DNA from: Verrucomicrobiota bacterium
Lineage (GTDB): Bacteria; Verrucomicrobiota; Verrucomicrobiia; Opitutales; Opitutaceae
Length of the DNA: 64,000 nucleotides
Reading direction: 5' to 3'
Assembly: GCA_023428905.1 (NCBI GenBank)
Contig: JAEYWP010000032.1
Location: forward strand, 124,001-188,000
Positions 8,916-17,535 of the stretch are shown here, piece after piece. The number at the start of each line of letters is the position of its first letter. The stretch's first letter is position 1. The translations under genes and the position numbers were made by a program. The notes under the pieces were generated by a model. It was not told where the DNA came from. It saw only the letters and a list, made by a program, of their open reading frames with translations, and searched no databases.

Positions 8916-11900
8916 TTGACACGCCGTCTCCTCCCCCTCGCCGCCCTCTTCTCCCTTGCCCCGGTCTTTGCCCCCGGTGCCGCGCACGGCTCCGTCCAGC
9001 GTGAGGCCTTTGCCGCAGCCTCCCGGCCCGCGGGCGCCACCCTCTTCAGCCCGATGGCGCCCGAGACCACCGGACTGGTGGTCCAGAATCGCTACGACGA
9101 CGGCTCGATGTGGGGAAAGCGGTACCGCGAATTCATGGGCGGCGCGATGGGCTCAGGGCTCGCCGCCGGAGACTACGACGGCGACGGGCGCACCGATCTT
9201 TTTGTCTCCACCAAGACCCGCCCCGGCCGCCTGTTTCGAAACCTGGGCAAATGGCGCTTTGAAGATGTCACCGCCAAGGCCGGACTCGAAGCGGGCGGCT
9301 CGCTCATGGGTTGGCTGAAGGGAGCGATGGGCAGTGATTCGACCGCGATCTGGCACCAGGGGGCGGTGTTTGCCGATGTGGACAACGACGGCCGGCTCGA
9401 CCTTTACCTCTGCCGCAACGCCGCGCCCAACCTGCTCTTCATCAACCAGGGCGACGGCACGTTCCGCGAGGAGGGCGAACGCCGCGGGCTCGCCGTCACC
9501 GACGGCAGCGTGGTCGGCGCGTTCGCCGACTATGACCGGGATGGCTGGCTGGACGTCCTCATCCTGACCAATCAGGTCGACGGCACGGAGCCGCACGGCC
9601 GCCCGGATCGCCTGTTCCGAAATACCGGCAAGGGCTTCTTCGAGGAGGTCACTGCCCGTTCGGGGATCAGCGGTGCAACCTTCGGCCACGCCGCCACCTG
9701 GCTGGATTACGACGGCGACGGCTGGCCCGACCTGTACGTCTGCAATGACTTCGCCGGTCCGGATCACCTGTATCGAAACAAAGGTGACGGAACCTTCGTT
9801 CAGGTGCTGGACCAGGTGGTGCCGCACACCCCCTATTCGTCGATGGGCGCGGACGCCGGCGACATCAACAACGACGGACTGGTCGACCTCCTGGTAGCCG
9901 ACATGGCCACCACCACGCGGGAGAAGGACCGGCGCGGGCTGGCCGCTTCGCGGAACGATGTGGTGCTGATGGCCAACCAGGCACAGGCCGCGCCGCAGTA
10001 CATGCGCAATGCGCTCTTCCTCAACACCGGCGTCGGTTACCTTCAGGAGGCTGCCTGCTGGGCCGGTCTGGAGGCCACGGACTGGACCTGGTCGGTCCGC
10101 TTCGAGGATTTCGACAACGATGGCTGGATGGACCTGCACGTGACCAACGGGATGGTCCGCGAGGCGAACAACAGCGACGTCCTCAGTCGGATGATGCGGG
10201 CGCTGTCCGATGAGGAGCGGATCAAGGCGATGAAAAACTCACCCGTTCTGGCAGAGGCCAACCTCGCCTACCGCAATGCCGGCGGAACCGGGTTCAAGCC
10301 GGCGACGCGTGACTGGGGTCTGGGCGAAGTGGGGGTGAGTTTTGGCGCGGTCACGGCGGACTTCGACAACGATGGCGATCTCGATCTCGCCTACCTTAAC
10401 TACGACGCCGGCCTCAGTGTTTACCGCAACGACGCCCCGCGGACCAGCAGCGTCCAATTCCGGCTGCGCGGGGTCAGCTCCAACCATTTCGGGGTGGGAG
10501 CCCGCATCCTCCTCGAGAGCAGCACGGGCGTACAGTCACGCGAACTGATTGTCTCCCGCGGATACGCCTCCGGCAGCGACCTGGTCGCCCATTTTGGGCT
10601 GGCCGGGGAACGTGAGTTCCGCCGCGCCATCATCCACTGGCCGTCAGGGGCGCGGCAGGTGTTGGAAGCCCTGCCCGCCAACCATGCCTACACTGTCACG
10701 GAAGCCGCCACCCCTGGGAATCCGGAGCCACCGGCGCGCCCGATTTTCACCGCGCGCGGGCCGGAGTTCGGCTTGGTGTGGCCAGATGACACGCCTCGCG
10801 CCGTCCCCGACAAGGAGCAGGCTTTTCTTCCGTTTCGCACCGACCGCCGCGGACCGCCGCTGGTGATTGCGGACCTCGCGGGCGACGAGCGCGACGACGT
10901 CTGGCTCGGGCGCACCCCTGGCTCGCCTGCACGCCTCCTGCGGCGCGAAGGCGACCGTTACGTCGAAACTCCGCTGGACGGCCTGCCCGCGCGCCAAACC
11001 GAGGACGGCCCGACCCTCGCGTTCGACGCCGATGGCGACGGGCGGAACGACCTTCTCCTCACCGCCGCCGGCGCCCAGGCCACGGTCTTCCCCGCCGCCT
11101 TCCGCCCCGTCCTGTATCTAAATCGTGGCGACGGCAGGTTTGAAGCCTCGCCTGCCCTGCCCGAACTGGCCCTCCATGTAGGCGCTGCCTGCGCCGCGGA
11201 CCTCGACGGCGACGGCGACCTCGATGTCTTTCTGGGCGGCCGCGCCGTCCCCGGGCGTTACCCCGAGACTCCTGCCAGCGTGGTGCTTCGCAATGACGGG
11301 AACCGGTGGGTCGCACGCGGAGCGGAGGACACCGGCCTCGGCGCCCTCGGGCTGGTCAAAAGTGCGGTGTTTAGCGATGTGGACCAGGACGGCCGACCCG
11401 ACCTGCTGGTGGCGGCGGAGTGGGCGCCGGTCCGCTACTTCCATAACGACGGGGACGGCCGCTTCAGCGAGTGGACAGACCGGGCGGGTTTCGCGTCCGG
11501 CGGCCGGGGATGGTGGAACAGCCTCGCCGTCGCGGACGTGAACGGCGACGGAAGGCAGGATTACCTGGCGGGCAACCTGGGTCTCAACACCACCTACCGC
11601 GCCACGCCGGAAATGCCGCAGAACCTCCTTTATGGCGACTTCGCGGGGAACGGCACGCGCCTGCTCCTCGAGACGGTATGGGACGCCGGCGAACGCTACC
11701 CGCTGCGCGCCCGCCACGACCTGAGCGCCCGGCTGCCCCTGATCGCACGCAAGTATCCGAAAAATGACGACTACGCCCGCGCCAGCGTGCGGCAGCTCTT
11801 CGGCGCATCCAGCCTGGACAGTGCCGTCGTCCTCGCAGCGGACAACTTCGCCTCCGGCGTTTTCCTCAGCCAAGCCGACGGCACGTTCCGCTTCGTTTCC

Positions 11901-12479
11901 TTTCCCCGCGAGGCCCAGCTCGGCCCCCTCCATGGCCTGGCTGCGGCAGATTTCGATGGCGACGGCGCGGTGGATCTCTGCGCCACGCAGAACAGCAGCG
12001 GCGCCGTCCCGTACTTCCATGGTGGGGTGGGCATATTCCTCAAAGGCAACAACCGGGGCGGCTTCTCCGCGGTTCCCGCAGCGGGGTCCGGCGTTCTCCT
12101 GCCCGGCTTCGGCACCGCGCTCGGCCTGTTCGACGTCACAGGCGAGGGTGGGCCGGACCTTCTGCACACCCAGCAGGGGGGCCTGTCGGGATTGCTCGTC
12201 AACCAGGTGGACACCGCACGGTGGATCGCGGTCCGGCTCAAGGGATCGGCCAGCATCACCGAGGTGGGGGCGCGCGTCACCCTGCAGTTTTCCGACGGGA
12301 GTGAGCGTCACTACGAGATCACCCGCGGAGGCGGATGGTTGACCCAAAATCCGGCCACCCTGCACGTCGCCACCCACCCCGACCGCGGCCTCTCGTCCGC
12401 CCAGGTCGTCTGGCCCAACGGGAAAACCACCCTGCACCGCCACGTCCCCCCAGACGGAACCTGGACCCTGACCCCGTGA
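8916..12479 (+). CDS. Secreted FG-GAP/VCBS-repeat protein with UnbV (ASPIC) domains, copy 1
   Basis: 1,187 aa from a TTG start that opens a signal peptide (LLPLAALFSLAPVFAPGAAH). At least 12 calcium-binding FG-GAP motifs of the DxDxDGxxD kind (for example DYDGDGRTDLF, DVDNDGRLDLY, DFDNDGDLDLA, DLDGDGDLDVF) predict two beta-propellers. Each half ends in a UnbV/ASPIC-like module: around residues 525-595 (GVGARILLESSTG, IIHWPSGARQ) and at the C-terminus (VGARVTLQFSDGS, VVWPNGKTT). Proteins of this size and layout (CRTAC1 type) are often found near TonB-type receptors, and their function is not settled. It is divergent from TonB receptor 1, overlaps the next gene by 4 bp (GTGA), and has a paralog at 23698-27315. 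A surface glycan-binding role is inference. Confidence 0.9.
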   Translation: MTRRLLPLAALFSLAPVFAPGAAHGSVQREAFAAASRPAGATLFSPMAPETTGLVVQNRYDDGSMWGKRYREFMGGAMGSGLAAGDYDGDGRTDLFVSTKTRPGRLFRNLGKWRFEDVTAKAGLEAGGSLMGWLKGAMGSDSTAIWHQGAVFADVDNDGRLDLYLCRNAAPNLLFINQGDGTFREEGERRGLAVTDGSVVGAFADYDRDGWLDVLILTNQVDGTEPHGRPDRLFRNTGKGFFEEVTARSGISGATFGHAATWLDYDGDGWPDLYVCNDFAGPDHLYRNKGDGTFVQVLDQVVPHTPYSSMGADAGDINNDGLVDLLVADMATTTREKDRRGLAASRNDVVLMANQAQAAPQYMRNALFLNTGVGYLQEAACWAGLEATDWTWSVRFEDFDNDGWMDLHVTNGMVREANNSDVLSRMMRALSDEERIKAMKNSPVLAEANLAYRNAGGTGFKPATRDWGLGEVGVSFGAVTADFDNDGDLDLAYLNYDAGLSVYRNDAPRTSSVQFRLRGVSSNHFGVGARILLESSTGVQSRELIVSRGYASGSDLVAHFGLAGEREFRRAIIHWPSGARQVLEALPANHAYTVTEAATPGNPEPPARPIFTARGPEFGLVWPDDTPRAVPDKEQAFLPFRTDRRGPPLVIADLAGDERDDVWLGRTPGSPARLLRREGDRYVETPLDGLPARQTEDGPTLAFDADGDGRNDLLLTAAGAQATVFPAAFRPVLYLNRGDGRFEASPALPELALHVGAACAADLDGDGDLDVFLGGRAVPGRYPETPASVVLRNDGNRWVARGAEDTGLGALGLVKSAVFSDVDQDGRPDLLVAAEWAPVRYFHNDGDGRFSEWTDRAGFASGGRGWWNSLAVADVNGDGRQDYLAGNLGLNTTYRATPEMPQNLLYGDFAGNGTRLLLETVWDAGERYPLRARHDLSARLPLIARKYPKNDDYARASVRQLFGASSLDSAVVLAADNFASGVFLSQADGTFRFVSFPREAQLGPLHGLAAADFDGDGAVDLCATQNSSGAVPYFHGGVGIFLKGNNRGGFSAVPAAGSGVLLPGFGTALGLFDVTGEGGPDLLHTQQGGLSGLLVNQVDTARWIAVRLKGSASITEVGARVTLQFSDGSERHYEITRGGGWLTQNPATLHVATHPDRGLSSAQVVWPNGKTTLHRHVPPDGTWTLTP

Positions 12480-14893
12480 AAACCTCCTCACCCTTCCCCC
12501 GCACGCAGCGGCGGACCGATTCGTCCGCCCGGCCGGCCCCCTCGGTGCCATCCCCGCTCACGTCACGACTGCGTGTCTTTGCCTTCGCGGTGCTCCTCGT
12601 ACTGGCCGCCGGCTGGTGCCTGCACGGAGACCTGAAACAGCTGCGCTGGGCTGTCACGCTTTCAGGCCAGGGAAGCCCGTCCCCCGTGGTGGACACGACC
12701 TCACCGTCTGGATACGCCGATGACCAAAGGCACCTGCTGGGCCGCGTCGAACGCGGAGAAACGTACCGCTGGGTGCAGGCTGCCCAGTCCTGGTATGCCA
12801 CCGGACGTACCCCGACGACGTTTTACCTCGAAGACAATGCACCGACCGGTCGCCCGCAGGTCCTGCCCCGCCTCTATCTGACGTGGGTGGGCGCCTTGAG
12901 TTACGGCAGGCACCTCCTGACGGGGGAGCCCTTCCCCCTCGCCGTGGAGTCCGCGGCAGGCTGGGAGCCGGTGATCGCCCACCTGCTGGCCTTTTTCGCC
13001 GTCAGCCTCTTCGCCTGGCGTGCCCACGGTCCGGTGGCAGGGCTTTTCGCCGGCCTGGTGCTCCTCGCCATGCCGGGGTTTACCGGACAATTTGTCCCCG
13101 GCACCCTGACCGCCCGCGCCGGCGCGATGGGTTATGCGGTCGCCGCTGTGCTCTGCTCCGTACACCGCAGCGAGAGCGGGCGCCCGGGCTGGCTCATGCC
13201 GGCCCTGCTGGCAGCGCTCGCACTGTGGCTGGATCCCGCATTTGGTTTCCCGGCGGCGGTGATTTCAACCGTGGTGCTCGCGGACACGGGCCCCGCGTCG
13301 GTGCAAAACACCCTGCTCGCCGGCGCCCTGGGCGCGGTGCTTTCGCTCCTCGCCTGGGCACTGGATGGCGAGGTCTGGGACCTGGCCGCGACCGAGCTCC
13401 GCGCGGTGCATCCGCTGTATTCAATGGCCTGGTTGGGCGTGGCCCTGCTCGCCGCCGCCGTGGTGCTTTTCCGGCAATCACGCGGGCATAGGCGCAAAGC
13501 ACTCGTCAGCGGTCTCGCGGGGGCGGCGGGGGTGGTTCCTCTTGCAGTCGCGCAGCTGAGCCGAGGTTATGCCGGCTGGCTGTATTCGAGTGCCGCCCTA
13601 CGGCGCGTCACATCCCTCGACGAGGAGGGCGCATATGCGCACGTCGGAGCGTGGGTGGCAGGCGCCCCGCCCCTCGAAATCTTCTCCCTGCTGCTGCCCA
13701 TCGCCCTCGCAATCACGCTCCTGTTCCTCGCCTTCAGAACCCAACCGGCGGAGGGCGGTCCCCCGCCGCGGGCCGCGGCGTTCGCGCTCACCACCGTTGT
13801 TGTCCTGGCGCTTTTCCACGTGCGCTGGATAATTCCGGCGGCGGTGGTGGCTGTTTTCCTCGTGCTGCCGCAGGCGCGCCGGCTCCCGGTGGCGGGACGC
13901 TGCATCCTCGGCGGAGCCACCGCGCTGCTGGCCGGCTTCTCCCTGTTAATCCAGGCGGTCGCTCCGCTGCGGCACGGCGAAAACGAGAGCGCGCGACCAG
14001 CCGACCTGCGGGCCATGATTCACCGCCATTTTGCGCACTGGCTGAACCGCCATTCCGGGGGCGAGCCGGTGGTCGCACTCGCTCCTCCGGAGCTATCCGA
14101 CTCGCTTGTATTCCATGGCGGACTACGCGTCCTCCTGTCCACCGCCTGGCAGTCGTATCCCGGCCACCTTGCCGCTTCACGCGTCCTGAGCGCGCCGGAG
14201 TCCAGCGAGGTCGAGGCGGTGGTGGAAAGCCGTGACGTCACCCACATCATCCTCCCGTCCTGGGATGAGGTCACACCCCTCCTGGTCAAACCTGCGCCGG
14301 AGGGAAAGGATACCTTCCACGCCCGGGTCAACCGCTGGAAGCTCCCCCTCTTTCTCAAGCCCCTGCCCTATCACCTGCCTCCCACCCCCGGGTACGAGGA
14401 CCAAAAACTCACCGTCCTCAAGGTGGTCCCCCCGCCGGACGAGGCCCTCTCGCTGGTCTGGCTGGCGGAATATTTCCTGGAGATGAAACGTCCCGAGCCG
14501 GCGGGACTGGCGGCTCGCGCCCTGGCGGACGCCTTTCCCGATGACCCCAATGCTCTGATCGCCCGAGCCCTGATCGCCTCACCCGCAGACCCGGTTCCGC
14601 CGACGGAGATCATTTCCCGGGTCGCTGCCCTGGACCGCAGCACGATCAACGCGCTCCCGTGGGAGCGGCGCGTCCAGCGGAGCATCGTTCTCGCCCTCGC
14701 GCGCCGCCCGATCCGGGCCGAACTGGAGACCTGTGTTGCCGACGCGAGTCGAGAGCAGCTGCTCGAGCTCACACCGCTGCAGGCGCACCGCCTCCGTGTG
14801 CTGATGGAGCGTGCCGGCCTGACGTTCCCGGACCGCGAGCTGCAGGCGCTGCTGGCGGCGCTGGGTGCGGAATACGCGCCCCGCTCTTCCTGA
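12476..14893 (+). CDS. Polytopic membrane protein, GT-C/oligosaccharyltransferase-like, copy 1
   Basis: 805 aa from the GTG at 12476, which overlaps the stop of the FG-GAP gene (GTGA), so translation is probably coupled. It has an N-terminal transmembrane segment (FAFAVLLVLAAGWCL) and then an extracytoplasmic loop with GYADDQR, YRWVQAAQSWYATG and APTGRPQVLPRLY. This order resembles the first loop of GT-C enzymes such as STT3-type oligosaccharyltransferases. About ten further hydrophobic segments follow to residue 480. A soluble C-terminal part of about 300 aa ends in helical, TPR-like repeats. The paralog at 21208 shares the loop motif and the C-terminal layout (LALARRPIRAELETCV matches a similar helix there). 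I infer, without proof, that it glycosylates or otherwise serves the FG-GAP partner. Confidence 0.75.
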   Translation: MKTSSPFPRTQRRTDSSARPAPSVPSPLTSRLRVFAFAVLLVLAAGWCLHGDLKQLRWAVTLSGQGSPSPVVDTTSPSGYADDQRHLLGRVERGETYRWVQAAQSWYATGRTPTTFYLEDNAPTGRPQVLPRLYLTWVGALSYGRHLLTGEPFPLAVESAAGWEPVIAHLLAFFAVSLFAWRAHGPVAGLFAGLVLLAMPGFTGQFVPGTLTARAGAMGYAVAAVLCSVHRSESGRPGWLMPALLAALALWLDPAFGFPAAVISTVVLADTGPASVQNTLLAGALGAVLSLLAWALDGEVWDLAATELRAVHPLYSMAWLGVALLAAAVVLFRQSRGHRRKALVSGLAGAAGVVPLAVAQLSRGYAGWLYSSAALRRVTSLDEEGAYAHVGAWVAGAPPLEIFSLLLPIALAITLLFLAFRTQPAEGGPPPRAAAFALTTVVVLALFHVRWIIPAAVVAVFLVLPQARRLPVAGRCILGGATALLAGFSLLIQAVAPLRHGENESARPADLRAMIHRHFAHWLNRHSGGEPVVALAPPELSDSLVFHGGLRVLLSTAWQSYPGHLAASRVLSAPESSEVEAVVESRDVTHIILPSWDEVTPLLVKPAPEGKDTFHARVNRWKLPLFLKPLPYHLPPTPGYEDQKLTVLKVVPPPDEALSLVWLAEYFLEMKRPEPAGLAARALADAFPDDPNALIARALIASPADPVPPTEIISRVAALDRSTINALPWERRVQRSIVLALARRPIRAELETCVADASREQLLELTPLQAHRLRVLMERAGLTFPDRELQALLAALGAEYAPRSS

Positions 14894-14898
14894 GCATC

Positions 14899-14923
14899 CG
14901 GGGGAGCGGCTTCACCGCCCCCG
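14899..14923. terminator. Hairpin between convergent genes
   Basis: A GC-rich hairpin (GGGG-a-GCGG at 14901-14909, loop cttca, CCGC-CCCC at 14915-14922) sits in the 44-bp gap between the stops of the GT-C-like gene and the GH95 gene. There is no long T-tract on either side, so it is only a possible bidirectional terminator. Confidence 0.4.
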
Positions 14924-14937
14924 CGGGAAGGGATTCT

Positions 14938-17325
14938 TCACTCCCCCTTCCAAATCTCCTGGCCCCCCGCGGGAAGGGATACCATCCGGGTGACGTTTCC
15001 ATAGCGAAGCCGGGCCGCGCCACCGCGCGGCGCGCGCAGGGTGGCAGTCTCCAGGGCTCCGTCCCGCCACACCAGGTCGACCTCGAAGCCACCACGCGCG
15101 CGCAGACCCGACACGCGACCCGTCTTCCAGGCGCGTGGCAGGGCGGGCAGCAGGTCGAGTTCGAAGACCGGGGCTTGCGACGCCGAGGCAGCCTCCACCC
15201 GCACGTGCGACTGAAGGAGCATCTCGGCAATCGCGGCGGTGCCGCCAAAATTGCCGTCGATCTGGAACGGGGGATGCGCGTCAAAGAGATTCGGATACGT
15301 ACGCTCCGGGCCAAGCAGGGCCTCCAGGATTCGGTGAGTGCGCTCGGCATCCTGCAGGCGCGCCCACAGGTTCAGGCGCCAGGCAATCGCCCATCCGGTG
15401 GAGATGTCACCCCGCGTCTCGAGGGTGTTTTTCACCGCGGCAGCAAGATCCGGGGTCCCGCGGAGGGTGATCTGGTTGCTCGGGTAAAAACCGTAGAGAT
15501 GGGAAACATGGCGGTGCTGCTGTTCCGGCGCGCCGGAATCCCAGTCCTCGAGCCACTCCTGGAGCTGCCCCTGCGCTCCGATCTGGTGCGGCGGGAGCCG
15601 GTCCCGGGCGCGCGCCAGGTCCGCCGCGAAATCGGCATCACGTCCGAGGATTGCGGCGCCGGAAATGCAGGCGTTGAACAGATCGCGCAGGATCGCATTG
15701 TCCATCGTCGGCCCGGCGGCGAGTGACACGCCCTCGTGGTGCGCGTTTTCCGGCGATACGGACGGGCTGGTGACGAGCCACCGGCCATTGGGATGCTCCA
15801 CCAGGGCATCGAGGAAAAACTCCGCCGCGCCCTTCATCAGTGGATACGCCTGCTCCAGGTGCTCCCTGTCCAGGGTGTAAAGGTAGTGCTCCCAAAGCTG
15901 GACGGAGAGCCAGGCCCCGCCTGTCGGCCACATTCCCCAAAACGCGCCGTCGATCGGCCCCGTCGCGCGCCAGAGGTCGGTGTTGTGGTGCGTGACCCAA
16001 CCGCGCTTCACTCCGTAGTGCTCGCGGGCAAAACGTGCCCCCGTTTCCGACAGGTCCCTCACCATCGCCAGGAGCGGCGCGGCGCATTCCGCCAGATTCG
16101 TGCTCTCAGCGGGCCAGTAGTTCATCTGGGTGTTGATGTTGATCGTGTATTTGCTTCCCCAGGGCGGCGTGAGGCTGTCGTTCCAGATCCCCTGCAGGTT
16201 GGCGGGCTGTGTGCCGGGACGGGACGAGGAGATCAGGAGGTAACGGCCGTAGTGGAAATAGAGGGCGGCCAGCGACGGATCCTGCTGCGACAGTGAGCGC
16301 TTCACCCGCTCGTCGGTCGGCAGGCGCTCCGCCTCCGGATTGGTCCCGAGGTCGAGCTGGACCCGATCAAACAAGGCGCGATGGGCCTCAAGGTGGCGGG
16401 CCTGGAGGGCGGACGGCTCGCGGTCCCGAGCCGCAGCCAGGACCCGTTGGTTGATCGCACGCGGGTCACCGCTGACATCATCGTAGCGGACATAACTCGT
16501 CGCCGCAGAAACCAGGACGATCATTTCACCCCGGCCGCGCACCACCAGACGGTCCGTTGCGGGGGTGATTCGGCCGTCCCCCGCCTTCACCTGTGCCATC
16601 GCTTCGAAACGGAGCGCGCCCGGGATGCCATTGGCCTCGGTATTGGTCCCGGTGAGCACGAGGGTGTCGCTGCCCTCGGTGCGGACCTGGCTGGACTGGG
16701 GAGACTGGAAAGCCAGCGAGACCTCGAAGTCGGCGGGGAGGCGCGGGTCGGTTGCGCTGTGGGCGGTGAGCCTGACAACCAGCACCTGGTCGGCCGGGCT
16801 CACATAAACCTCGCGCCGATAGGCCACGCCTCCGCGCATGAACTCGGTTCGGGCCATCGCCGTATCCAGGATCAGCTCACGCCGGTAGTCCTGCACCTCA
16901 CCCTCTCCCGGCATCGTCACCAGCAGGTCGCCGACGGTTTGATACTGCGCCTGGCGCAGGGGGTGGGCCATGAACGCCTCGTCCACCCGCTTCTGGGCGC
17001 CGGCGAGGTCCCCGGCTGCAATCAGCCTGCGGATTTCCGGCAGGGCTTCCTTCGCCCCGGGCTTGGCGGGATTGTAGGGGCCGCCCGCCCAGAGGGTGTC
17101 CTCGTTCAACTGTATCCTCTCTTCGGTGACGCCGCCAAAAACCATGCCCCCGAGACGGCCATTCCCCACCGGCAGGGCCTCGACCCATTTTGAAGCGGGC
17201 TGACGGTACCAGAGTGAAAGCGGAGCCTGGGTGGGAGCGGCGGGAAGCAGGCCGGCTGACATGGCCAGGAGCAGGCACCACCAGGTCCATGCAAGTTGGG
17301 GAATCCGGAGTCGGGTAACAGTCAT
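14938..17325 (-). CDS. GH95 alpha-L-fucosidase (or alpha-L-galactosidase)
   Basis: 795 aa, starting with a signal peptide (WTWWCLLLAMSAGLLPAAP). The N-terminal beta-domain opens with WYRQPASKWVEALPVGNGRL, typical of the family. The (alpha/alpha)6 catalytic domain contains NINTQMNYWPAE (the two catalytic Asn of GH95), a Glu in LQEWLEDWD and an Asp in IDGNFGG, matching the inverting GH95 set. GH95 enzymes release alpha-1,2-linked L-fucose, and some members L-galactose, from plant xyloglucan or other glycans. It is divergent from GH97 with 210 bp between starts, and convergent with the GT-C-like gene. A FucP-type permease and an L-galactose/L-fucose dehydrogenase at 41-45 kb would use the product. 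Confidence 0.95.
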   Translation of the reverse strand: MTVTRLRIPQLAWTWWCLLLAMSAGLLPAAPTQAPLSLWYRQPASKWVEALPVGNGRLGGMVFGGVTEERIQLNEDTLWAGGPYNPAKPGAKEALPEIRRLIAAGDLAGAQKRVDEAFMAHPLRQAQYQTVGDLLVTMPGEGEVQDYRRELILDTAMARTEFMRGGVAYRREVYVSPADQVLVVRLTAHSATDPRLPADFEVSLAFQSPQSSQVRTEGSDTLVLTGTNTEANGIPGALRFEAMAQVKAGDGRITPATDRLVVRGRGEMIVLVSAATSYVRYDDVSGDPRAINQRVLAAARDREPSALQARHLEAHRALFDRVQLDLGTNPEAERLPTDERVKRSLSQQDPSLAALYFHYGRYLLISSSRPGTQPANLQGIWNDSLTPPWGSKYTININTQMNYWPAESTNLAECAAPLLAMVRDLSETGARFAREHYGVKRGWVTHHNTDLWRATGPIDGAFWGMWPTGGAWLSVQLWEHYLYTLDREHLEQAYPLMKGAAEFFLDALVEHPNGRWLVTSPSVSPENAHHEGVSLAAGPTMDNAILRDLFNACISGAAILGRDADFAADLARARDRLPPHQIGAQGQLQEWLEDWDSGAPEQQHRHVSHLYGFYPSNQITLRGTPDLAAAVKNTLETRGDISTGWAIAWRLNLWARLQDAERTHRILEALLGPERTYPNLFDAHPPFQIDGNFGGTAAIAEMLLQSHVRVEAASASQAPVFELDLLPALPRAWKTGRVSGLRARGGFEVDLVWRDGALETATLRAPRGGAARLRYGNVTRMVSLPAGGQEIWKGE

Positions 17326-17535
17326 GGGGCGAAAAAGCTACGGGCGCCTCCCACGACCGCAATCCACACCTGCTATCCCAAACGGCATAAACGGCGGGTA
17401 ATCGGCACCCGCGCGCGGTCTGCCTTCCGCGCGGCTTGTGACTGTCATGTAGGCCGCCGCTGGCACCGGTCGTGAGCCTGTGGCGAGGCTGCTCACGCCT
17501 CGCGATCAGTCCGGTCACCAACCCCCTTCGGAACC
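17326..17535. promoter_or_regulatory. Divergent regulatory region GH95 / GH97
   Basis: 210 bp between two outward-reading starts. Near the GH97 end, two overlapping hairpins are possible and exclude each other: GTGAGC (17472-17477) with GCTCAC (17491-17496), or GCGAGG (17483-17488) with CCTCGC (17498-17503). They lie 33 bp before the GH97 ATG. A small inverted repeat of CCGCGC/GCGCGG type lies farther upstream. No clear sigma70 promoter was assigned. Confidence 0.45.
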
